DNA of 64,000 nucleotides, taken from positions 124,001 through 188,000 of the forward strand of contig NZ_OY764865.1 in NCBI RefSeq assembly GCF_963668515.1, written 5' to 3'. Shown here in pieces: positions 1 to 9,525 of the stretch (position 1 is the stretch's first letter; every line of letters starts with the position of its first letter). Both the position numbers and the translations under genes were made by a program. Origin of the DNA: an uncultured Ilyobacter sp. (lineage in GTDB: Bacteria; Fusobacteriota; Fusobacteriia; Fusobacteriales; Fusobacteriaceae). The notes under the pieces were generated by a model. The model was not told the DNA's origin. It saw nothing but the letters and a program-made list of their open reading frames with translations, and did no database searches.

Positions 1-282
1 GTCTTTTTCCTTATTATAATTCACTGTCATATTAAAAGAAACCCTCGGTGCATATTCATAAGTTAAAATATAATCACCAGGCTCTACATAGTAGCTCTTA
101 CCAGATTCCACCGGAACTCCCTGAAGTTTTACATCTTTTAAAGTACTTCCATAGTTAACTCTGAATAAATTATAGTCTTCCCTATAAGAATCAACTACTC
201 TAAAATCATCTATAATTTTTATCTTCGAACAGCCTGTAAAAACGAGAAGTATTACAAATAAAAGTTTAAATATCTTCTTCAT
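1..282 (-). CDS. Putative lipoprotein, 3' end beyond window
   Basis: The reading frame starts with an ATG at 280-282, preceded by a strong GGAGG at 291-296, and runs off the window's left edge, so only the first 94 codons are visible. The N terminus is a lipoprotein signal: two lysines, a hydrophobic stretch, then the lipobox VFTGC with the cysteine near residue 18, followed by KIKIIDDF. It should be exported and lipidated. The mature part visible here matches no family I recognise. Its start overlaps the end of ispG by 17 bases, so it is probably translationally coupled to ispG and last or near-last in that operon. Confidence is good for a gene and a lipoprotein, none for a function. Confidence 0.75.
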   Translation of the reverse strand, partial: MKKIFKLLFVILLVFTGCSKIKIIDDFRVVDSYREDYNLFRVNYGSTLKDVKLQGVPVESGKSYYVEPGDYILTYEYAPRVSFNMTVNYNKEKD

Positions 283-1330
283 CTTTAAAATCCTCCATTA
301 TCATTTTTTTCAGCTCATCTAATATCTCTCTTTCCTTAACCTGTTTAACTACTTCACCTTTTTTAAATAGAACCCCTATACCCTTGCCTCCAGCCACGCC
401 GTAGTCAGCTTCCCTGGCTTCTCCAGGTCCGTTTACCACACAGCCCATTACGGCTATCTTAACTTTTTTTTCAAAGGTGCTGAACTCTTGTTCCACTTTT
501 TTCGCTAGATCTATAAGGTCTATCTCGGTCCTTCCGCAGGTGGGACATGATATTATCTCGGTTCCTTCTTCTCTCAGCCCAAGTACCTTAAGTATCTCCT
601 TGGCAACCTTGATCTCTTCCACAGGGTTTTCTGTCAGCGATACCCTTATGGTATCCCCTATATCATCTACAAGAAGTCCCCCTATACCTATTGACGATTT
701 TACAGTCCCCTGAAATGCAGTCCCTGCCTCTGTTACTCCTAGATGAAGGGGATAGTCCACTAACCCCCTCATCATTCTGTAGGCTGCGACCATCATCTTT
801 ACGTTGCTAGATTTAAGTGATATTATTATATCCTCAAATCCAAATTTTTCAAGAAGCCTTACATGGTAAAGACCGCTTTCAACCATTGCCTCTGGAGTAG
901 GCCTTCCGTATTTTTCAAGTATACTCCTTTCCAGTGAACCTGCATTTACACCTATTCTTATAGGTATGTTGTATTCTTTAGCTTTTTCAACCACGAGAGC
1001 CACCTTATCATCGCTCCCTATATTTCCAGGGTTTATCCTGAGCTTGTCTACACCATTTTCCATAGCTGATATAGCAAGCCTGTAATCAAAATGAATATCT
1101 GCTGCTAGAGGTATACTTATCTGTTTTTTTATCTCTCTTATTGCTTCGGCTGCCTCTATGTCATTTACTGTTACTCTTACAAGTTGGCACCCTGCATCTT
1201 CAAGTTCTTTTATCTGTCTCACAGTGGCTTTTATGTCTGAAGTTTTAGTATTGGTCATAGACTGGATTATAACCTCGCTGTCTCCGCCAATATATATGTT
1301 TCCCACCTTTATCTTTCTAGAACCTGTCAT
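266..1330 (-). CDS. ispG: 4-hydroxy-3-methylbut-2-en-1-yl diphosphate synthase (IspG/GcpE)
   Basis: IspG is the 4Fe-4S enzyme of the MEP isoprenoid pathway that converts ME-cPP to HMBPP in the cytosol. The TIM-barrel part carries the family's VQSMTN-like segment (IIQSMTN) and [10 protein letters not shown]. The cluster ligands are C262, C265 (SCPTCGR) and C297 ([10 protein letters not shown]) with E304, as in the bacterial one-domain form of about 350-370 residues. I place the start at the ATG at 1328-1330 (354 aa) because a GGAGTG lies about ten bases upstream and the protein then begins [11 protein letters not shown], as family members do. A TTG at 1376-1378 would add 16 unconserved residues. 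It follows the GDYXXLXY gene directly, probably in the same transcript. Confidence 0.95.
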   Translation of the reverse strand: MTGSRKIKVGNIYIGGDSEVIIQSMTNTKTSDIKATVRQIKELEDAGCQLVRVTVNDIEAAEAIREIKKQISIPLAADIHFDYRLAISAMENGVDKLRINPGNIGSDDKVALVVEKAKEYNIPIRIGVNAGSLERSILEKYGRPTPEAMVESGLYHVRLLEKFGFEDIIISLKSSNVKMMVAAYRMMRGLVDYPLHLGVTEAGTAFQGTVKSSIGIGGLLVDDIGDTIRVSLTENPVEEIKVAKEILKVLGLREEGTEIISCPTCGRTEIDLIDLAKKVEQEFSTFEKKVKIAVMGCVVNGPGEAREADYGVAGGKGIGVLFKKGEVVKQVKEREILDELKKMIMEDFKDEEDI

Positions 1331-1381
1331 TTTATTTTCACTCCATCCTTGTCTGTCTTCGCTAGTTAAATTATACAAAAT

Positions 1382-1870
1382 TTATTCCTCAATTTCAATG
1401 GACTCCACCACATATCTTCCCCTATATATTTTCACCACAATATAGGATCTATCACCTTCAGCTATTTTCTTTTCCGTTTCTTTTGCCTTGCCTTCCTCCA
1501 TGTAGAATCTTTTAAAGGGATTTTCAAAATAGGTTTTATTATTATAAGTATTTTTTATTTCCCCCTTTATATACTCCATATTTTCAGGTTTTTTATTTGA
1601 AAATTCAGTTATCCTGCTCCAATCTCCATCTTTTTTAACTATGAGGTAGCCATTTTTATTCTCCACTTTTTCATAATCACCTACAAGCTCGCTGTGATCT
1701 AGATTGATACTTAGATAATTTCCCCTTATATAGTCATAGGGATCCCTTGGAGCAACCTGAAATTTATGGGTACTTCCATTTTTAATTATAATCTCTCTAT
1801 TTACAACCATAAGTAAAAATACTCCCAGCTGAAAAAAGACCATAACTGCAAAAATAATTTTATTTCTCAA
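1382..1870 (-). CDS. GDYXXLXY domain membrane protein
   Basis: A 162-residue protein with one N-terminal membrane segment (about residues 3-22) and an external domain holding the motif RGNYLSINLDHSEL, a variant of the GDYXXLXY signature. Members of this family are usually encoded directly after DUF2157 proteins, as here, which supports the call; the function is unknown. The frame can be opened by a GTG at 1877-1879, but that codon sits inside the GAGGTGG ribosome-binding site, so the TTG at 1868-1870 with eight bases of spacing is more likely. The start overlaps the end of the DUF2157 gene, implying coupled translation of the two membrane proteins. Confidence 0.75.
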   Translation of the reverse strand: MRNKIIFAVMVFFQLGVFLLMVVNREIIIKNGSTHKFQVAPRDPYDYIRGNYLSINLDHSELVGDYEKVENKNGYLIVKKDGDWSRITEFSNKKPENMEYIKGEIKNTYNNKTYFENPFKRFYMEEGKAKETEKKIAEGDRSYIVVKIYRGRYVVESIEIEE

Positions 1871-3035
1871 TGGAACCACCTCTTTTTCTGCTCATGTACA
1901 GGTTACCGGCTATAAGTGCACCTCCGAGAACAATAAAAACAATTCCCCTTGTCAGAGTGGATATTTTATAATCTAAAAACCGTGTTGCAATAAGCCCCCC
2001 TACTATCAGGCTGCCGCTATTAAATATTCTTACATCTCCTCTTTTGAAACCCTCAAATATAAAACTACCTCCTATGATCAGAAAATATATGTTGTACACT
2101 ATAAAGCTCCAACTGAAAAATAAGGGTAGTATAATAAGCAGTATGTTCCACAGAATAATGTTTTTGAAGTCTGCTTTTCTTAGAAGAAGTAATACTAAAA
2201 CTATAATATAAAATACAGCAGAAAGCCAAAACACCTTGTCATAAACCAGTTCCTGGTTAAATATATAGTCCTTTTTAAAGGTTAGAAAATAAGCCATTAT
2301 TATAGTTAGCTGTTCTCCAATTTTTTTTAAGCCCAGTGGAAGGGTGTAAGCCCCTGCAAAAAGTGCACTGTATACAAGTAGTCCCGCCTTGGAGTTATCT
2401 GAAAATTTTCCATACCATACCATAATACCTATCAAAAACAAAACTTTTGAAGTTGTCTCAACTAGTGCACCCATTCCACCTTTTTTTCTAGAAAACAAAA
2501 AGATGGGCACACCCAGTAGCATATAAATCAATATATACCCATCAGAACTCTGATACATGTATAAAACAAAAGCGTAAATCAGTGAATTTATTCCTCCTCG
2601 TGTAAAGTAAAGCACCGGAATACTCAGGGTACCCCAGGCTAGGTAAAATCCCCGATCCTCTCCTGAAACATTATACATCTGAGATATCATAGCTATAGAT
2701 AAACCCACCATCAGGGTGAGAAAAACTCCTGCCCCTGATACAAACTCTCTTTTTTTCTCCAGGGAAAAATAAAAAAAGAGCTGCCCCGTTAGTACAGATG
2801 ATACAAGAATCCCGGTCTTAATTCCCCTACCTATTTTAGACCAGTTATATGCAAATAAAAGAATAATACCCAAGCCTATTAATAAGCATCCCGCAGTTAT
2901 AAAAAAATTAAAAAAAGTTTTCCTGTTGTCCCCTTGGCTTGCATAAAACTCCTCTATACCTTTGTAAATTTCATCTGTGATCACCCCTAGTCCTCGAAGT
3001 CTCTCTAGCTCTTTTAAGACGATCTTCCCCCTCAT
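1860..3035 (-). CDS. DUF2157 multi-pass membrane protein
   Basis: A 391-residue integral membrane protein. The first 40 residues form a soluble helical part (LKELERLRGLGVITDEIYKGIEEFY) typical of DUF2157, followed by roughly ten hydrophobic segments starting with FFNFFITAGCLLIGLGIILLF. The family has no established function. The start is an ATG preceded by GGGAGG. The gene is first in a short run with the GDYXXLXY gene, ispG and the lipoprotein; the preceding LysM-peptidase gene is closed off by a terminator. An inverted repeat, ATGATTTT/AAAATCAT at 3072-3094, lies just upstream and could be an operator, but this is weak. Confidence 0.8.
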   Translation of the reverse strand: MRGKIVLKELERLRGLGVITDEIYKGIEEFYASQGDNRKTFFNFFITAGCLLIGLGIILLFAYNWSKIGRGIKTGILVSSVLTGQLFFYFSLEKKREFVSGAGVFLTLMVGLSIAMISQMYNVSGEDRGFYLAWGTLSIPVLYFTRGGINSLIYAFVLYMYQSSDGYILIYMLLGVPIFLFSRKKGGMGALVETTSKVLFLIGIMVWYGKFSDNSKAGLLVYSALFAGAYTLPLGLKKIGEQLTIIMAYFLTFKKDYIFNQELVYDKVFWLSAVFYIIVLVLLLLRKADFKNIILWNILLIILPLFFSWSFIVYNIYFLIIGGSFIFEGFKRGDVRIFNSGSLIVGGLIATRFLDYKISTLTRGIVFIVLGGALIAGNLYMSRKRGGSIEK

Positions 3036-3127
3036 AAATCCCTCCCGCTCCCATAATTTTCATAAACAAAAATGATTTTAAATAAGAAAATCATATAAAA
3101 TTATTCCGAGATATAGGATTCTTCCTT

Positions 3128-3155
3128 TAAAAAAAGTCCTGCACATGGCAGGACT
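3128..3155 (-). terminator. Rho-independent terminator of the LysM-M23 gene
   Basis: Perfect 8-bp stem AGTCCTGC/GCAGGACT (3135-3142 with 3148-3155), 5-base loop, followed on the minus strand by a run of seven T. The stem overlaps the TAG stop of the peptidase gene by two bases. Confidence 0.9.
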
Positions 3156-4131
3156 ATTTTACAAGATATTTCATAGGGTTGTATGGTACCCCGTTTTTTC
3201 TTATTTCAAAGTGAAGATGAGGACCTGTTACTCTTCCCGTCATCCCTGTTTTACCTATAACCTGACCCTGTTTTACATACTGCCCAAGCTTTACGTTTAT
3301 ATTATTAAGATGTGCCGCTCTTGTTTCGTATCCTCCGGCATGTTTTATGATTATTATCTTACCATAACCACTCATCCATCCTGCATAAGTTACTTTACCG
3401 TCTTTTGCAGCATGAAGAGGTACATACTTTGCTCTCAGATCTACACCCTTATGATATATATATCTCTTTAAAACAGGATGAAATCTTCTTCCAAATGGGC
3501 TGGTTATTCCTTTCCATTTTACAGGCATGCTAAAATTAACAGTTCTTTTTTTAGCCGCCGCCACCACCTGTTTAAGATCTGGGTTTGGGATATAAAGACT
3601 TTGTCCTACTTTAAGGGCGCTGTTATTGAGTTTATTATAATTCATTATATCGTCAATTTTTACATTGTACTTTTTGGATATTTTGTAAAGGGAATCTCCT
3701 TTTTTAACCTTATAGAATATTCCGTTTCCAGAAATTATATTTAACTTGTCTCCTATTTTTAAAACACTTCCCACTTGAGGATTGTTTGCTCTCAAAACTG
3801 CCAGTTCCTGATTGAACTTTTTGGCTATCTTGTAAAGGGAGTCCCCCGATTTTACCCGGTAAATTTCAAAAGTAGGGACGGAAAAGCTTTTTTCTGCAGG
3901 CTCTTTTGGATCCTCAGCCTTTTCAACATTTAAAGTATACTCTTTTTCTATTGTTATAAAGTTGCTGTCTAAAACTTCAAAACCACCGTTGGCAGCATCT
4001 GTAGCTTCATAATAATCTGTAAACTTTTTTACATCTATGACCTCTCTCTTAACAACTCTGGACACCTGTACAGAAAGTATCAGCACGATGACCACAAGAG
4101 CTGTCAAAAGGTTAGTAAATCTTCTATTCAC
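3154..4131 (-). CDS. LysM-containing M23 (LytM-type) metallopeptidase
   Basis: A 325-residue cell-wall endopeptidase. Residues about 7-26 are a signal anchor. Two LysM repeats follow, each with the YRVKSGDSLYKIAKKF / YKVKKGDSLYKISKKY pattern (about residues 93-190), which bind glycan. The C-terminal M23 domain keeps the zinc and catalytic residues: HKGVD (HxxxD) after FGRRFHPVLKRYIY, AAHL and GPHLHFE. It should therefore be an active peptidoglycan hydrolase in the periplasm, unlike the degenerate EnvC-like protein at 35.1-36.2 kb. The start codon is GTG, with AGGGGG about eleven bases upstream overlapping the end of rho. It is the last gene after rho and is closed by a clear hairpin. Confidence 0.92.
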   Translation of the reverse strand: MNRRFTNLLTALVVIVLILSVQVSRVVKREVIDVKKFTDYYEATDAANGGFEVLDSNFITIEKEYTLNVEKAEDPKEPAEKSFSVPTFEIYRVKSGDSLYKIAKKFNQELAVLRANNPQVGSVLKIGDKLNIISGNGIFYKVKKGDSLYKISKKYNVKIDDIMNYNKLNNSALKVGQSLYIPNPDLKQVVAAAKKRTVNFSMPVKWKGITSPFGRRFHPVLKRYIYHKGVDLRAKYVPLHAAKDGKVTYAGWMSGYGKIIIIKHAGGYETRAAHLNNINVKLGQYVKQGQVIGKTGMTGRVTGPHLHFEIRKNGVPYNPMKYLVK

Positions 4132-4134
4132 TTT

Positions 4135-5373
4135 TTATTTATCCCCCTTCTGATAAGCTTTTAAAAGATCATCATTGCTTTCTGTGGACTCTATTGTATC
4201 TATAAGTTTTTTCGCAGCAGTGGCTCTGTCGTATTCTGAAAGGTATCTTCTTATCCCCCATATAAGGTCGAGCTTCTTTTCTTTTATCAAAAGTTCCTCT
4301 TTTCTTGTTCCTGATTTTTGGATGTCTATAGCAGGATAGATTCTCAGCTGAGATAGGTTTCTGTCTAGGTGGATCTCCATGTTTCCAGTCCCCTTGAATT
4401 CTTCATAAATAACATCATCCATCTTGCTTCCAGTGTCTACCAAGGCTGTAGCCACTATGGTGAGGCTCCCACCTTCTCTTATATTTCTTGCAGAACCAAA
4501 AAACTTCTTTGGATAATACAGTGCCGTAGGATCTATTCCTCCGGATATCAATTTACCACTAGAAGGAATCACTATGTTATAAGCCCTTGCCAGTCTTGTG
4601 AGGGAGTCCATGAGTATAATTATATCCTCTCCATCTTCAAGCTTTCTTTTGGCCTTTTCCAAAACCATTTCAGTTACCTTGATGTGATTTTTAGGGTCTT
4701 CGTCAAATGTAGAGGAGAAAACCTCGGCTCCCTTTACTGTCTCCCTTATATCTGTAACCTCTTCGGGCCTTTCATCGATAAGGAGTATCCACACTTCGGC
4801 ATTTTTGTTGTTTTCGATAATGGAGTTGGCAATACTACTTATGAGCATAGTCTTACCGGCTTTTGGAGGTGCTACTATAAGACCTCTCTGACCCTTACCT
4901 ATAGGGGCAATAAGGTCTATTATCCTTCCAGACAGATTTTTTCTATTTGTCTCAAGAATAAGCTGCTCAGTGGGGTAGGCAGGTATAAGTTCGTCAAAAG
5001 GAACTCTAGATTCTGCCTTTTGTATATCTCCACCATTTACCAAAAGAACTTTTCTGAGGGCATAATTTTTTTCATCTCCCACAGGCTCCCTTACTTCACC
5101 TAAAACAAGATCACCGGTTCTTAGCTTGAACCTCCTGACCTGGGAAGCAGAGACATAGATATCTTTTTCAACATTTGTGTCTCTGAGAAATCCATATCCG
5201 TCTCCTAGAACATCTAGCGTTCCCCACGCTATGGTATGCCCCTTAAGGTTTTCATAATATTCTTCTACTATATCCACAAGCTCTTTTTTCTTATATCTGT
5301 TCCAGCTCTCTATCCCTAGCTGTCTTGCGATCTCTCTAAGCTCTGTTAATAAAAAGTTATTTAAATTATCCAT
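4135..5373 (-). CDS. rho: Transcription termination factor Rho
   Basis: Rho is the hexameric RNA helicase that ends transcripts lacking intrinsic terminators. The N-terminal helical Rho_N part ([11 protein letters not shown]) is followed by the cold-shock-like RNA-binding domain (GDGYGFLR), then the ATPase core: Walker A APPKAGKT (about residues 169-176), LIDERPEEV, Walker [16 protein letters not shown], and [16 protein letters not shown] with [16 protein letters not shown] start it at the ATG at 5371-5373 (412 aa): GGTGG precedes it and the protein then opens [14 protein letters not shown] like its homologues. The longer frame, with 26 extra residues, would overlap the antiporter gene. It lies 17 bases after that gene and leads into the M23 peptidase. 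Confidence 0.95.
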   Translation of the reverse strand: MDNLNNFLLTELREIARQLGIESWNRYKKKELVDIVEEYYENLKGHTIAWGTLDVLGDGYGFLRDTNVEKDIYVSASQVRRFKLRTGDLVLGEVREPVGDEKNYALRKVLLVNGGDIQKAESRVPFDELIPAYPTEQLILETNRKNLSGRIIDLIAPIGKGQRGLIVAPPKAGKTMLISSIANSIIENNKNAEVWILLIDERPEEVTDIRETVKGAEVFSSTFDEDPKNHIKVTEMVLEKAKRKLEDGEDIIILMDSLTRLARAYNIVIPSSGKLISGGIDPTALYYPKKFFGSARNIREGGSLTIVATALVDTGSKMDDVIYEEFKGTGNMEIHLDRNLSQLRIYPAIDIQKSGTRKEELLIKEKKLDLIWGIRRYLSEYDRATAAKKLIDTIESTESNDDLLKAYQKGDK

Positions 5374-5390
5374 AATAAACATACCACCCA

Positions 5391-6380
5391 TCAATATCTT
5401 TTTAAATAAAGTATATACATCGCCAAAATATAAACTGCACCGATAATCCAAGAATCTATTTTAATTTTCTTTTTCCTAAAAAGAATTCCAATCATAAATA
5501 CCAGCAATACTACAAGAGAAAAAATCGCCGAGATGATATGAAACTCTGTGAGGCTCTCAAAAATACTGCCTTTCCTGTAGAGAAGATCCGCTACAAAAAC
5601 TATCGTAATGTTAAAGATATTACTTCCCAGTACATTACCAGCAGCCATGTTGAACGACCCCATTTTTATAGCCTGTAGGGAAACCGTCAGCTCAGGAAGG
5701 GAGGTTGCCAGGGCCAAAAGTATAACCCCCACAAAACTCTCACCGAGATTGATTCCAAAGATAGGCGTAATGGCTATCCTATCAGCTACATAGGTCAGGG
5801 CAACCCCTGTAGTTATTACTGTGAGGCTGCTTCCCACAAAACCTTTTTTTGCCTGCTTCATATTCATAACAATAGCATCCTCAGGGTTTATCTCCTCTGG
5901 GTCATTAAAATCATAATTGTGTTCAAATTCATATATGAGCTTGATAGCAACAAAATACAGTAAAAATAAAATTATTGATATCAAGCTGATTTTGAATACA
6001 GTTATCTTGCCAAAAACAAAACCTAAGAGGAAAATAATCGTCAGAAAAATGGAAAAAAATGCACTCAAATAATTCTTCATACTCACTGAAGAGGAAAAAG
6101 AATTTTTTATAAAGAAAACATCCAGAATAAATATTATAAAAATATTAAAAAGGTTGCTTCCGAAAATATTTGAAATTGCCATGTCCGGATTCCCCATAAG
6201 TGTTGAACTTGTACTGGTAATGAGCTCTGGAAGTGATGTTATAGATGCTAACATTATTATTCCTACCCAGCTTTTTTCAAGGCCCATTTCCTCCCCTAGT
6301 TTGTCTCCACAAATACTTAGCCTTTTTCCTGCTATTATTATTATATATGCCAAAACAAAAAATACAAAGATATTAATCAT
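5391..6380 (-). CDS. Calcium/sodium antiporter (CaCA family, YrbG-like)
   Basis: A 329-residue inner-membrane cation exchanger with about ten hydrophobic segments arranged as two inverted halves. Each half carries the family's alpha repeat: [19 protein letters not shown] with [11 protein letters not shown] in the first, and [19 protein letters not shown] with [13 protein letters not shown] in the second; the acidic residues that bind the cation are present in both. A hydrophilic stretch with [18 protein letters not shown] (about residues 150-170) separates the halves. Substrate preference (Ca2+, K+ or another cation) cannot be told from sequence alone. It is encoded between miaB and rho with short gaps. 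Confidence 0.9.
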   Translation of the reverse strand: MINIFVFFVLAYIIIIAGKRLSICGDKLGEEMGLEKSWVGIIMLASITSLPELITSTSSTLMGNPDMAISNIFGSNLFNIFIIFILDVFFIKNSFSSSVSMKNYLSAFFSIFLTIIFLLGFVFGKITVFKISLISIILFLLYFVAIKLIYEFEHNYDFNDPEEINPEDAIVMNMKQAKKGFVGSSLTVITTGVALTYVADRIAITPIFGINLGESFVGVILLALATSLPELTVSLQAIKMGSFNMAAGNVLGSNIFNITIVFVADLLYRKGSIFESLTEFHIISAIFSLVVLLVFMIGILFRKKKIKIDSWIIGAVYILAMYILYLKRY

Positions 6381-6401
6381 TTTATATCAAAGCCTCCCAT
6401 G

Positions 6402-7715
6402 TTATTCTACTATATCTCCATAAAGAGTCCAAGTATTTGCGTCTGTTATTTTTAAGTTTATAAACTCCCCCTCCAGTGTGGGGTCTCCTTTAAACAGAAC
6501 AACTTTATTTGTAGATGTCCTCGCACACATCACATCGGCGTTCTTTCTGCTCGGTCCTTCTGCCAATACTCTCTGGACAGTGCCTATATAGCTCACACTC
6601 TGCTCTTTAGATAGTGCATTCTGAACCTCTATAAGTCTGTGAAGCCTCTCTTTTTTTGTCTCCTGGTCAATCTGACCCCCCATTTCAGCGGCTTTTGTCC
6701 CTTTCCTAGGTGAGTACATAAACATATAGGCATTTTCAAACTTGACTCTTTTTGCAACATCTATTGTATCTAGGAAGTCCTCCTCTGTTTCTCCAGGAAA
6801 TCCAACTATGACATCTGTGGTTATGGAGCTTCCAGGTATGGATCTTTTTATCTTTTCTGCAAGGGCTATATACTCTTCCTTTTTGTACCCTCTGTTCATA
6901 AGTCCTAGCACTCTAGAGGAACCAGCCTGGATAGGAAGGTGCATTGATCTTGCTATTTTCTCATTTTTAGCTATGACATCTATAAGCTCATCTGTGAAAT
7001 CTCTGGGGTGGGGAGACATGAATCTAACTATGAAATCTCCATCTATTTTACATATCTCCTCTAAAAGTTTTGCAAAGTTATCTCCATTTTTAAAATCTTT
7101 TCCATAGGAGTTTACATTTTGACCCAGAAGTATTATCTCCTTAAAACCTTTTTCTACAAAATCTTTTATTTCACCTAAGAGCTGGCTCATTGGAACCGAT
7201 CTTTCTCTTCCTCTAACATATGGGACGATGCAATATGTACAAAAATTATTGCATCCGTAAGTTATTGTGGAATAAGCTGTTTTTTTAGAATCAAAATCTG
7301 CATCCAGTCTCGGAGGAAGCTCATCTTCATCTCCTACATAGATGACATATTTAAAATCACCCGACTCTATTTTTTCAATGGCCTGTGGTATCTTCCCTAT
7401 GTTCTGGTTACCCATAACTATGTCTATTGACTTGACTTTTTTTGCAAGTTCCTCTCCCTGTTCCTGGGCAAAGCAGCCTGTCACACCTATAATCATCCCT
7501 CTTTTTTCTTTTATATGCTTTAGTTCTCCTAATTTTCCATATATCTGGGTGGCGGCTCCCTCTCTCACTGTACATGTATTCAGGAATACAGCATCTGATT
7601 CGTTTACATCCTCTGTGATCTCATATCCCATATCCTGTAATATTTTTTTTATTTTTGCACTTTCATTTACATTCATTTGACAACCATATGTTATAATTGC
7701 TGCTTTTTTCTTCAT
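6402..7715 (-). CDS. miaB: tRNA-2-methylthio-N6-dimethylallyladenosine synthase (MiaB)
   Basis: MiaB adds the 2-methylthio group to i6A37 in tRNAs reading UNN codons, using two 4Fe-4S clusters. The UPF0004 domain has the three auxiliary-cluster cysteines C12 (YGCQMN), C48 (NTCTVRE) and C81 (TGCFAQ). The radical SAM CxxxCxxC is C155, C159 and C162 (YGCNNFCTYC), and the C terminus (about residues 375-437) is a TRAM domain. The motif order and 437-residue length point to MiaB rather than MtaB or RimO. The ATG has GGGAGG upstream, and a consensus promoter lies about 50 bases further up, so miaB probably heads the miaB-antiporter-rho-peptidase run. Confidence 0.95.
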   Translation of the reverse strand: MKKKAAIITYGCQMNVNESAKIKKILQDMGYEITEDVNESDAVFLNTCTVREGAATQIYGKLGELKHIKEKRGMIIGVTGCFAQEQGEELAKKVKSIDIVMGNQNIGKIPQAIEKIESGDFKYVIYVGDEDELPPRLDADFDSKKTAYSTITYGCNNFCTYCIVPYVRGRERSVPMSQLLGEIKDFVEKGFKEIILLGQNVNSYGKDFKNGDNFAKLLEEICKIDGDFIVRFMSPHPRDFTDELIDVIAKNEKIARSMHLPIQAGSSRVLGLMNRGYKKEEYIALAEKIKRSIPGSSITTDVIVGFPGETEEDFLDTIDVAKRVKFENAYMFMYSPRKGTKAAEMGGQIDQETKKERLHRLIEVQNALSKEQSVSYIGTVQRVLAEGPSRKNADVMCARTSTNKVVLFKGDPTLEGEFINLKITDANTWTLYGDIVE

Positions 7716-7761
7716 CTATCCTCCCAAACTCTTAAAAAAATCTTTTTTTTAAATACCAAAT

Positions 7762-7790
7762 ATTATAACATAATCAAATTCTTTTATCAA
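7762..7790 (-). promoter_or_regulatory. Sigma-70 type promoter for miaB
   Basis: On the minus strand TTGATA (7785-7790), a 17-base spacer, then a perfect TATAAT (7762-7767), about 47 bases upstream of the miaB start. Confidence 0.85.
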
Positions 7791-7839
7791 TGTGACAATT
7801 TATCTTGCAGCTAAGGAATTATAGGGTTTAAGATCATAT

Positions 7840-7899
7840 ATTGGGAGTCTTGATTGTTTATCTTTTGGAAGTTTTAGGAGAGCAAGCCCCAATTTTTTC
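7840..7899 (+). promoter_or_regulatory. Leader hairpin with U-run ahead of the CLC gene
   Basis: ATTGGGAGTCTTG (7840-7852) pairs with CAAGCCCCAAT (7883-7893), with one or two unpaired bases on the left arm, and is followed directly by TTTTTTC on the plus strand. It sits about 80 bases before the CLC start codon and resembles an intrinsic terminator, so it may attenuate the leader transcript. I could not find the conserved core of the fluoride (crcB-motif) riboswitch in this 263-base intergenic region. Confidence 0.4.
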
Positions 7900-7978
7900 T
7901 TTCTAGAACTACAAAATATTTCAAGGAAATTTAAAAAAATTAGGAAAGTTCTTTTATCTGTTTAAAAGGTGGTGCGGC

Positions 7979-9274
7979 ATGAGTTTTAACGACAAACTAA
8001 GGAAATTTATACTCTTAGCATATCTTATAAAATGGATTTTTTTTACATCCATAATAGGAATTTTTTCAGGAACCGCATCGGCTTTTTTCCTAATATCCCT
8101 TGATTTGGCAACAAAATTCAGAACGTCAAATCCATCTATTATACTCCTGCTTCCCCTAGGTGGTTTTGTGGTGGGACTGATCTATCACAGATTTGGAAAG
8201 GAGGTAGAGGGCGGAAACAACCTCATACTTTCCCAGATACACAATCCAGACAAACTTCTGAAATTACGTATGGCTCCCCTTGTCCTATTAGGCACCATAG
8301 TGACCCATCTCTTGGGAGGTTCTGCAGGAAGGGAGGGCAGTGCCATACAGATGGGGGCATCTATCTCTGATCAGATTACACATATATTCTCCATGAGCAA
8401 AAGGAACAGGAAGATAGTTCTCATAGCAGGTATGGCGGCAGGTTTTGGTTCGGTCTTCGGCACCCCTCTGGCAGGAGCACTGTTCGGATTGGAAGTTTTT
8501 GTCATCGGCAAGATGAGCTATGAAGCCATTCTTCCATCTTTTCTGGCATCCATCATAGCAGATGAAGTTACCCAGAACTGGTGGGGGGTGCACCACTCTG
8601 TGTACAGAGTTCCACTGATACCAGAAGCCACGATAAAAAGCATTATCTGGATTAGCCTTGCCGGTATTTTATTTGGTCTGGCAGGAAGAGCGTTTTCCCT
8701 TTTAACGAGCCGGTGGAAGGAGTTTCTAAAGGATAAAATAAAATTTCCTCCTCTCCGTGCAGGTATAGGGGGTTTGATAATAGTGACTTTGACTTATATT
8801 CTTGGATCATACAGGTACAACGGACTGGGTCTTGATACAATTTCTGAATCTTTTATTGTCCGCCTGCCATTTTATGTCTTTGCTTTTAAAATATTATTTA
8901 CCGCAATAACTCTTGGGTCAGGATTCAAAGGAGGAGAAGTGACCTGTCTCTTTTTCATAGGTTCTGCCCTGGGAAACTCCCTTTCTGCACTAGTCCCTCT
9001 CCCTATGGCTCTCATGGCTGGGATGGGATTTGTAGCGGTATTTGCAGCAGCTTCAAACACACCTATAGCCTGCACCATAATGGCCATAGAGTTGTTCGGA
9101 GGGGAAACTGGCATCTTTGCAGGAATAGCTTGTATAGTGGCCTATCTTTTTTCGGGACACGCCAGTATCTACTCATCCCAGATTATTGGGGTGAGCAAGC
9201 ACGAGGATTTCCATTTACACCAGGGAAGGTCTATAGGGGATATCTCAAAGGATCAAAAAAAGTTTGATTCATGA
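7979..9274 (+). CDS. CLC-family anion transporter, probably fluoride-type (CLC-F)
   Basis: A 431-residue polytopic CLC protein. It has GREGS at 117-121 with the gating glutamate E119, GFGSVFGTPLAGALFGLE, GSGFKGGEV at 313-321 and FAAASNTPIACTIMAIELFG. In place of the GSGIP chloride-selectivity loop there is GGNNLI (78-83); an Asn-containing loop of this kind is a hallmark reported for fluoride/proton CLC antiporters. I therefore favour fluoride export over chloride transport, with moderate confidence. The ATG is preceded by AAAGGTGG. The gene stands alone, divergent from miaB, and ends at a symmetrical hairpin shared with the gene on the other strand. Confidence 0.88.
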   Translation: MSFNDKLRKFILLAYLIKWIFFTSIIGIFSGTASAFFLISLDLATKFRTSNPSIILLLPLGGFVVGLIYHRFGKEVEGGNNLILSQIHNPDKLLKLRMAPLVLLGTIVTHLLGGSAGREGSAIQMGASISDQITHIFSMSKRNRKIVLIAGMAAGFGSVFGTPLAGALFGLEVFVIGKMSYEAILPSFLASIIADEVTQNWWGVHHSVYRVPLIPEATIKSIIWISLAGILFGLAGRAFSLLTSRWKEFLKDKIKFPPLRAGIGGLIIVTLTYILGSYRYNGLGLDTISESFIVRLPFYVFAFKILFTAITLGSGFKGGEVTCLFFIGSALGNSLSALVPLPMALMAGMGFVAVFAAASNTPIACTIMAIELFGGETGIFAGIACIVAYLFSGHASIYSSQIIGVSKHEDFHLHQGRSIGDISKDQKKFDS

Positions 9275-9282
9275 ATGCAAAT

Positions 9283-9308
9283 AAAAAAGACCTTCACAGG
9301 TCTTTTTT
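9283..9308. terminator. Bidirectional terminator between convergent genes
   Basis: AAAAAAGACCT (9283-9293) pairs with AGGTCTTTTTT (9298-9308) around a 4-base loop. The A/T arms supply a U-run in both directions, so it can end both the CLC gene and the small lysine-rich gene. Confidence 0.85.
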
Positions 9309-9471
9309 ATTGCAGAAAAACATCGTAGTCTGGTTTATCTTTAAGCTCTTTTTTCTTGACTTTAAACTGTTTATCTTTGGATTTTGACTTTTTTCCTTTT
9401 CCCAACAATTTTTTGAGTTTCCCCCTACTTTTCTCAAGCATCTCTTTAAACTCATCTTTTGTAACAGACAT
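9307..9471 (-). CDS. Small lysine-rich protein of unknown function
   Basis: A 54-residue, strongly basic reading frame, MSVTKDEFKEMLEKSRG followed by a KKLLGKGKKSKSKDK stretch and ending DYDVFLQ. I choose the ATG at 9469-9471 because GAGGTG lies six bases upstream; two earlier in-frame starts overlap or precede that site. No family is recognised. The amphipathic first 20 residues and very basic middle would suit a nucleic-acid or ribosome-associated protein, but that is a guess. It lies 54 bases downstream of ogg on the same strand and finishes in the shared terminator, so it may be co-transcribed with ogg. Confidence 0.6.
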   Translation of the reverse strand: MSVTKDEFKEMLEKSRGKLKKLLGKGKKSKSKDKQFKVKKKELKDKPDYDVFLQ

Positions 9472-9525
9472 AGACATCACCTCAAAATTAAAAAAATTGA
9501 AAGACAATATACCATATTAAGAAGA

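Noticed and set aside
3072..3094. ATGATTTT/AAAATCAT inverted repeat before the DUF2157 gene
   Set aside because: Short and entirely AT-biased apart from two bases; such repeats arise often by chance in this base composition, so not listed as an operator.
4369..5103. 244-codon open frame on the plus strand opposite rho
   Set aside because: It is antisense to the well-conserved rho core, has no good ribosome-binding site and shows no protein-like pattern; an overlap artefact.
7716..7978. Possible fluoride riboswitch before the CLC gene
   Set aside because: I looked for the conserved core of the crcB motif and could not find it; only a terminator-like hairpin is supported.
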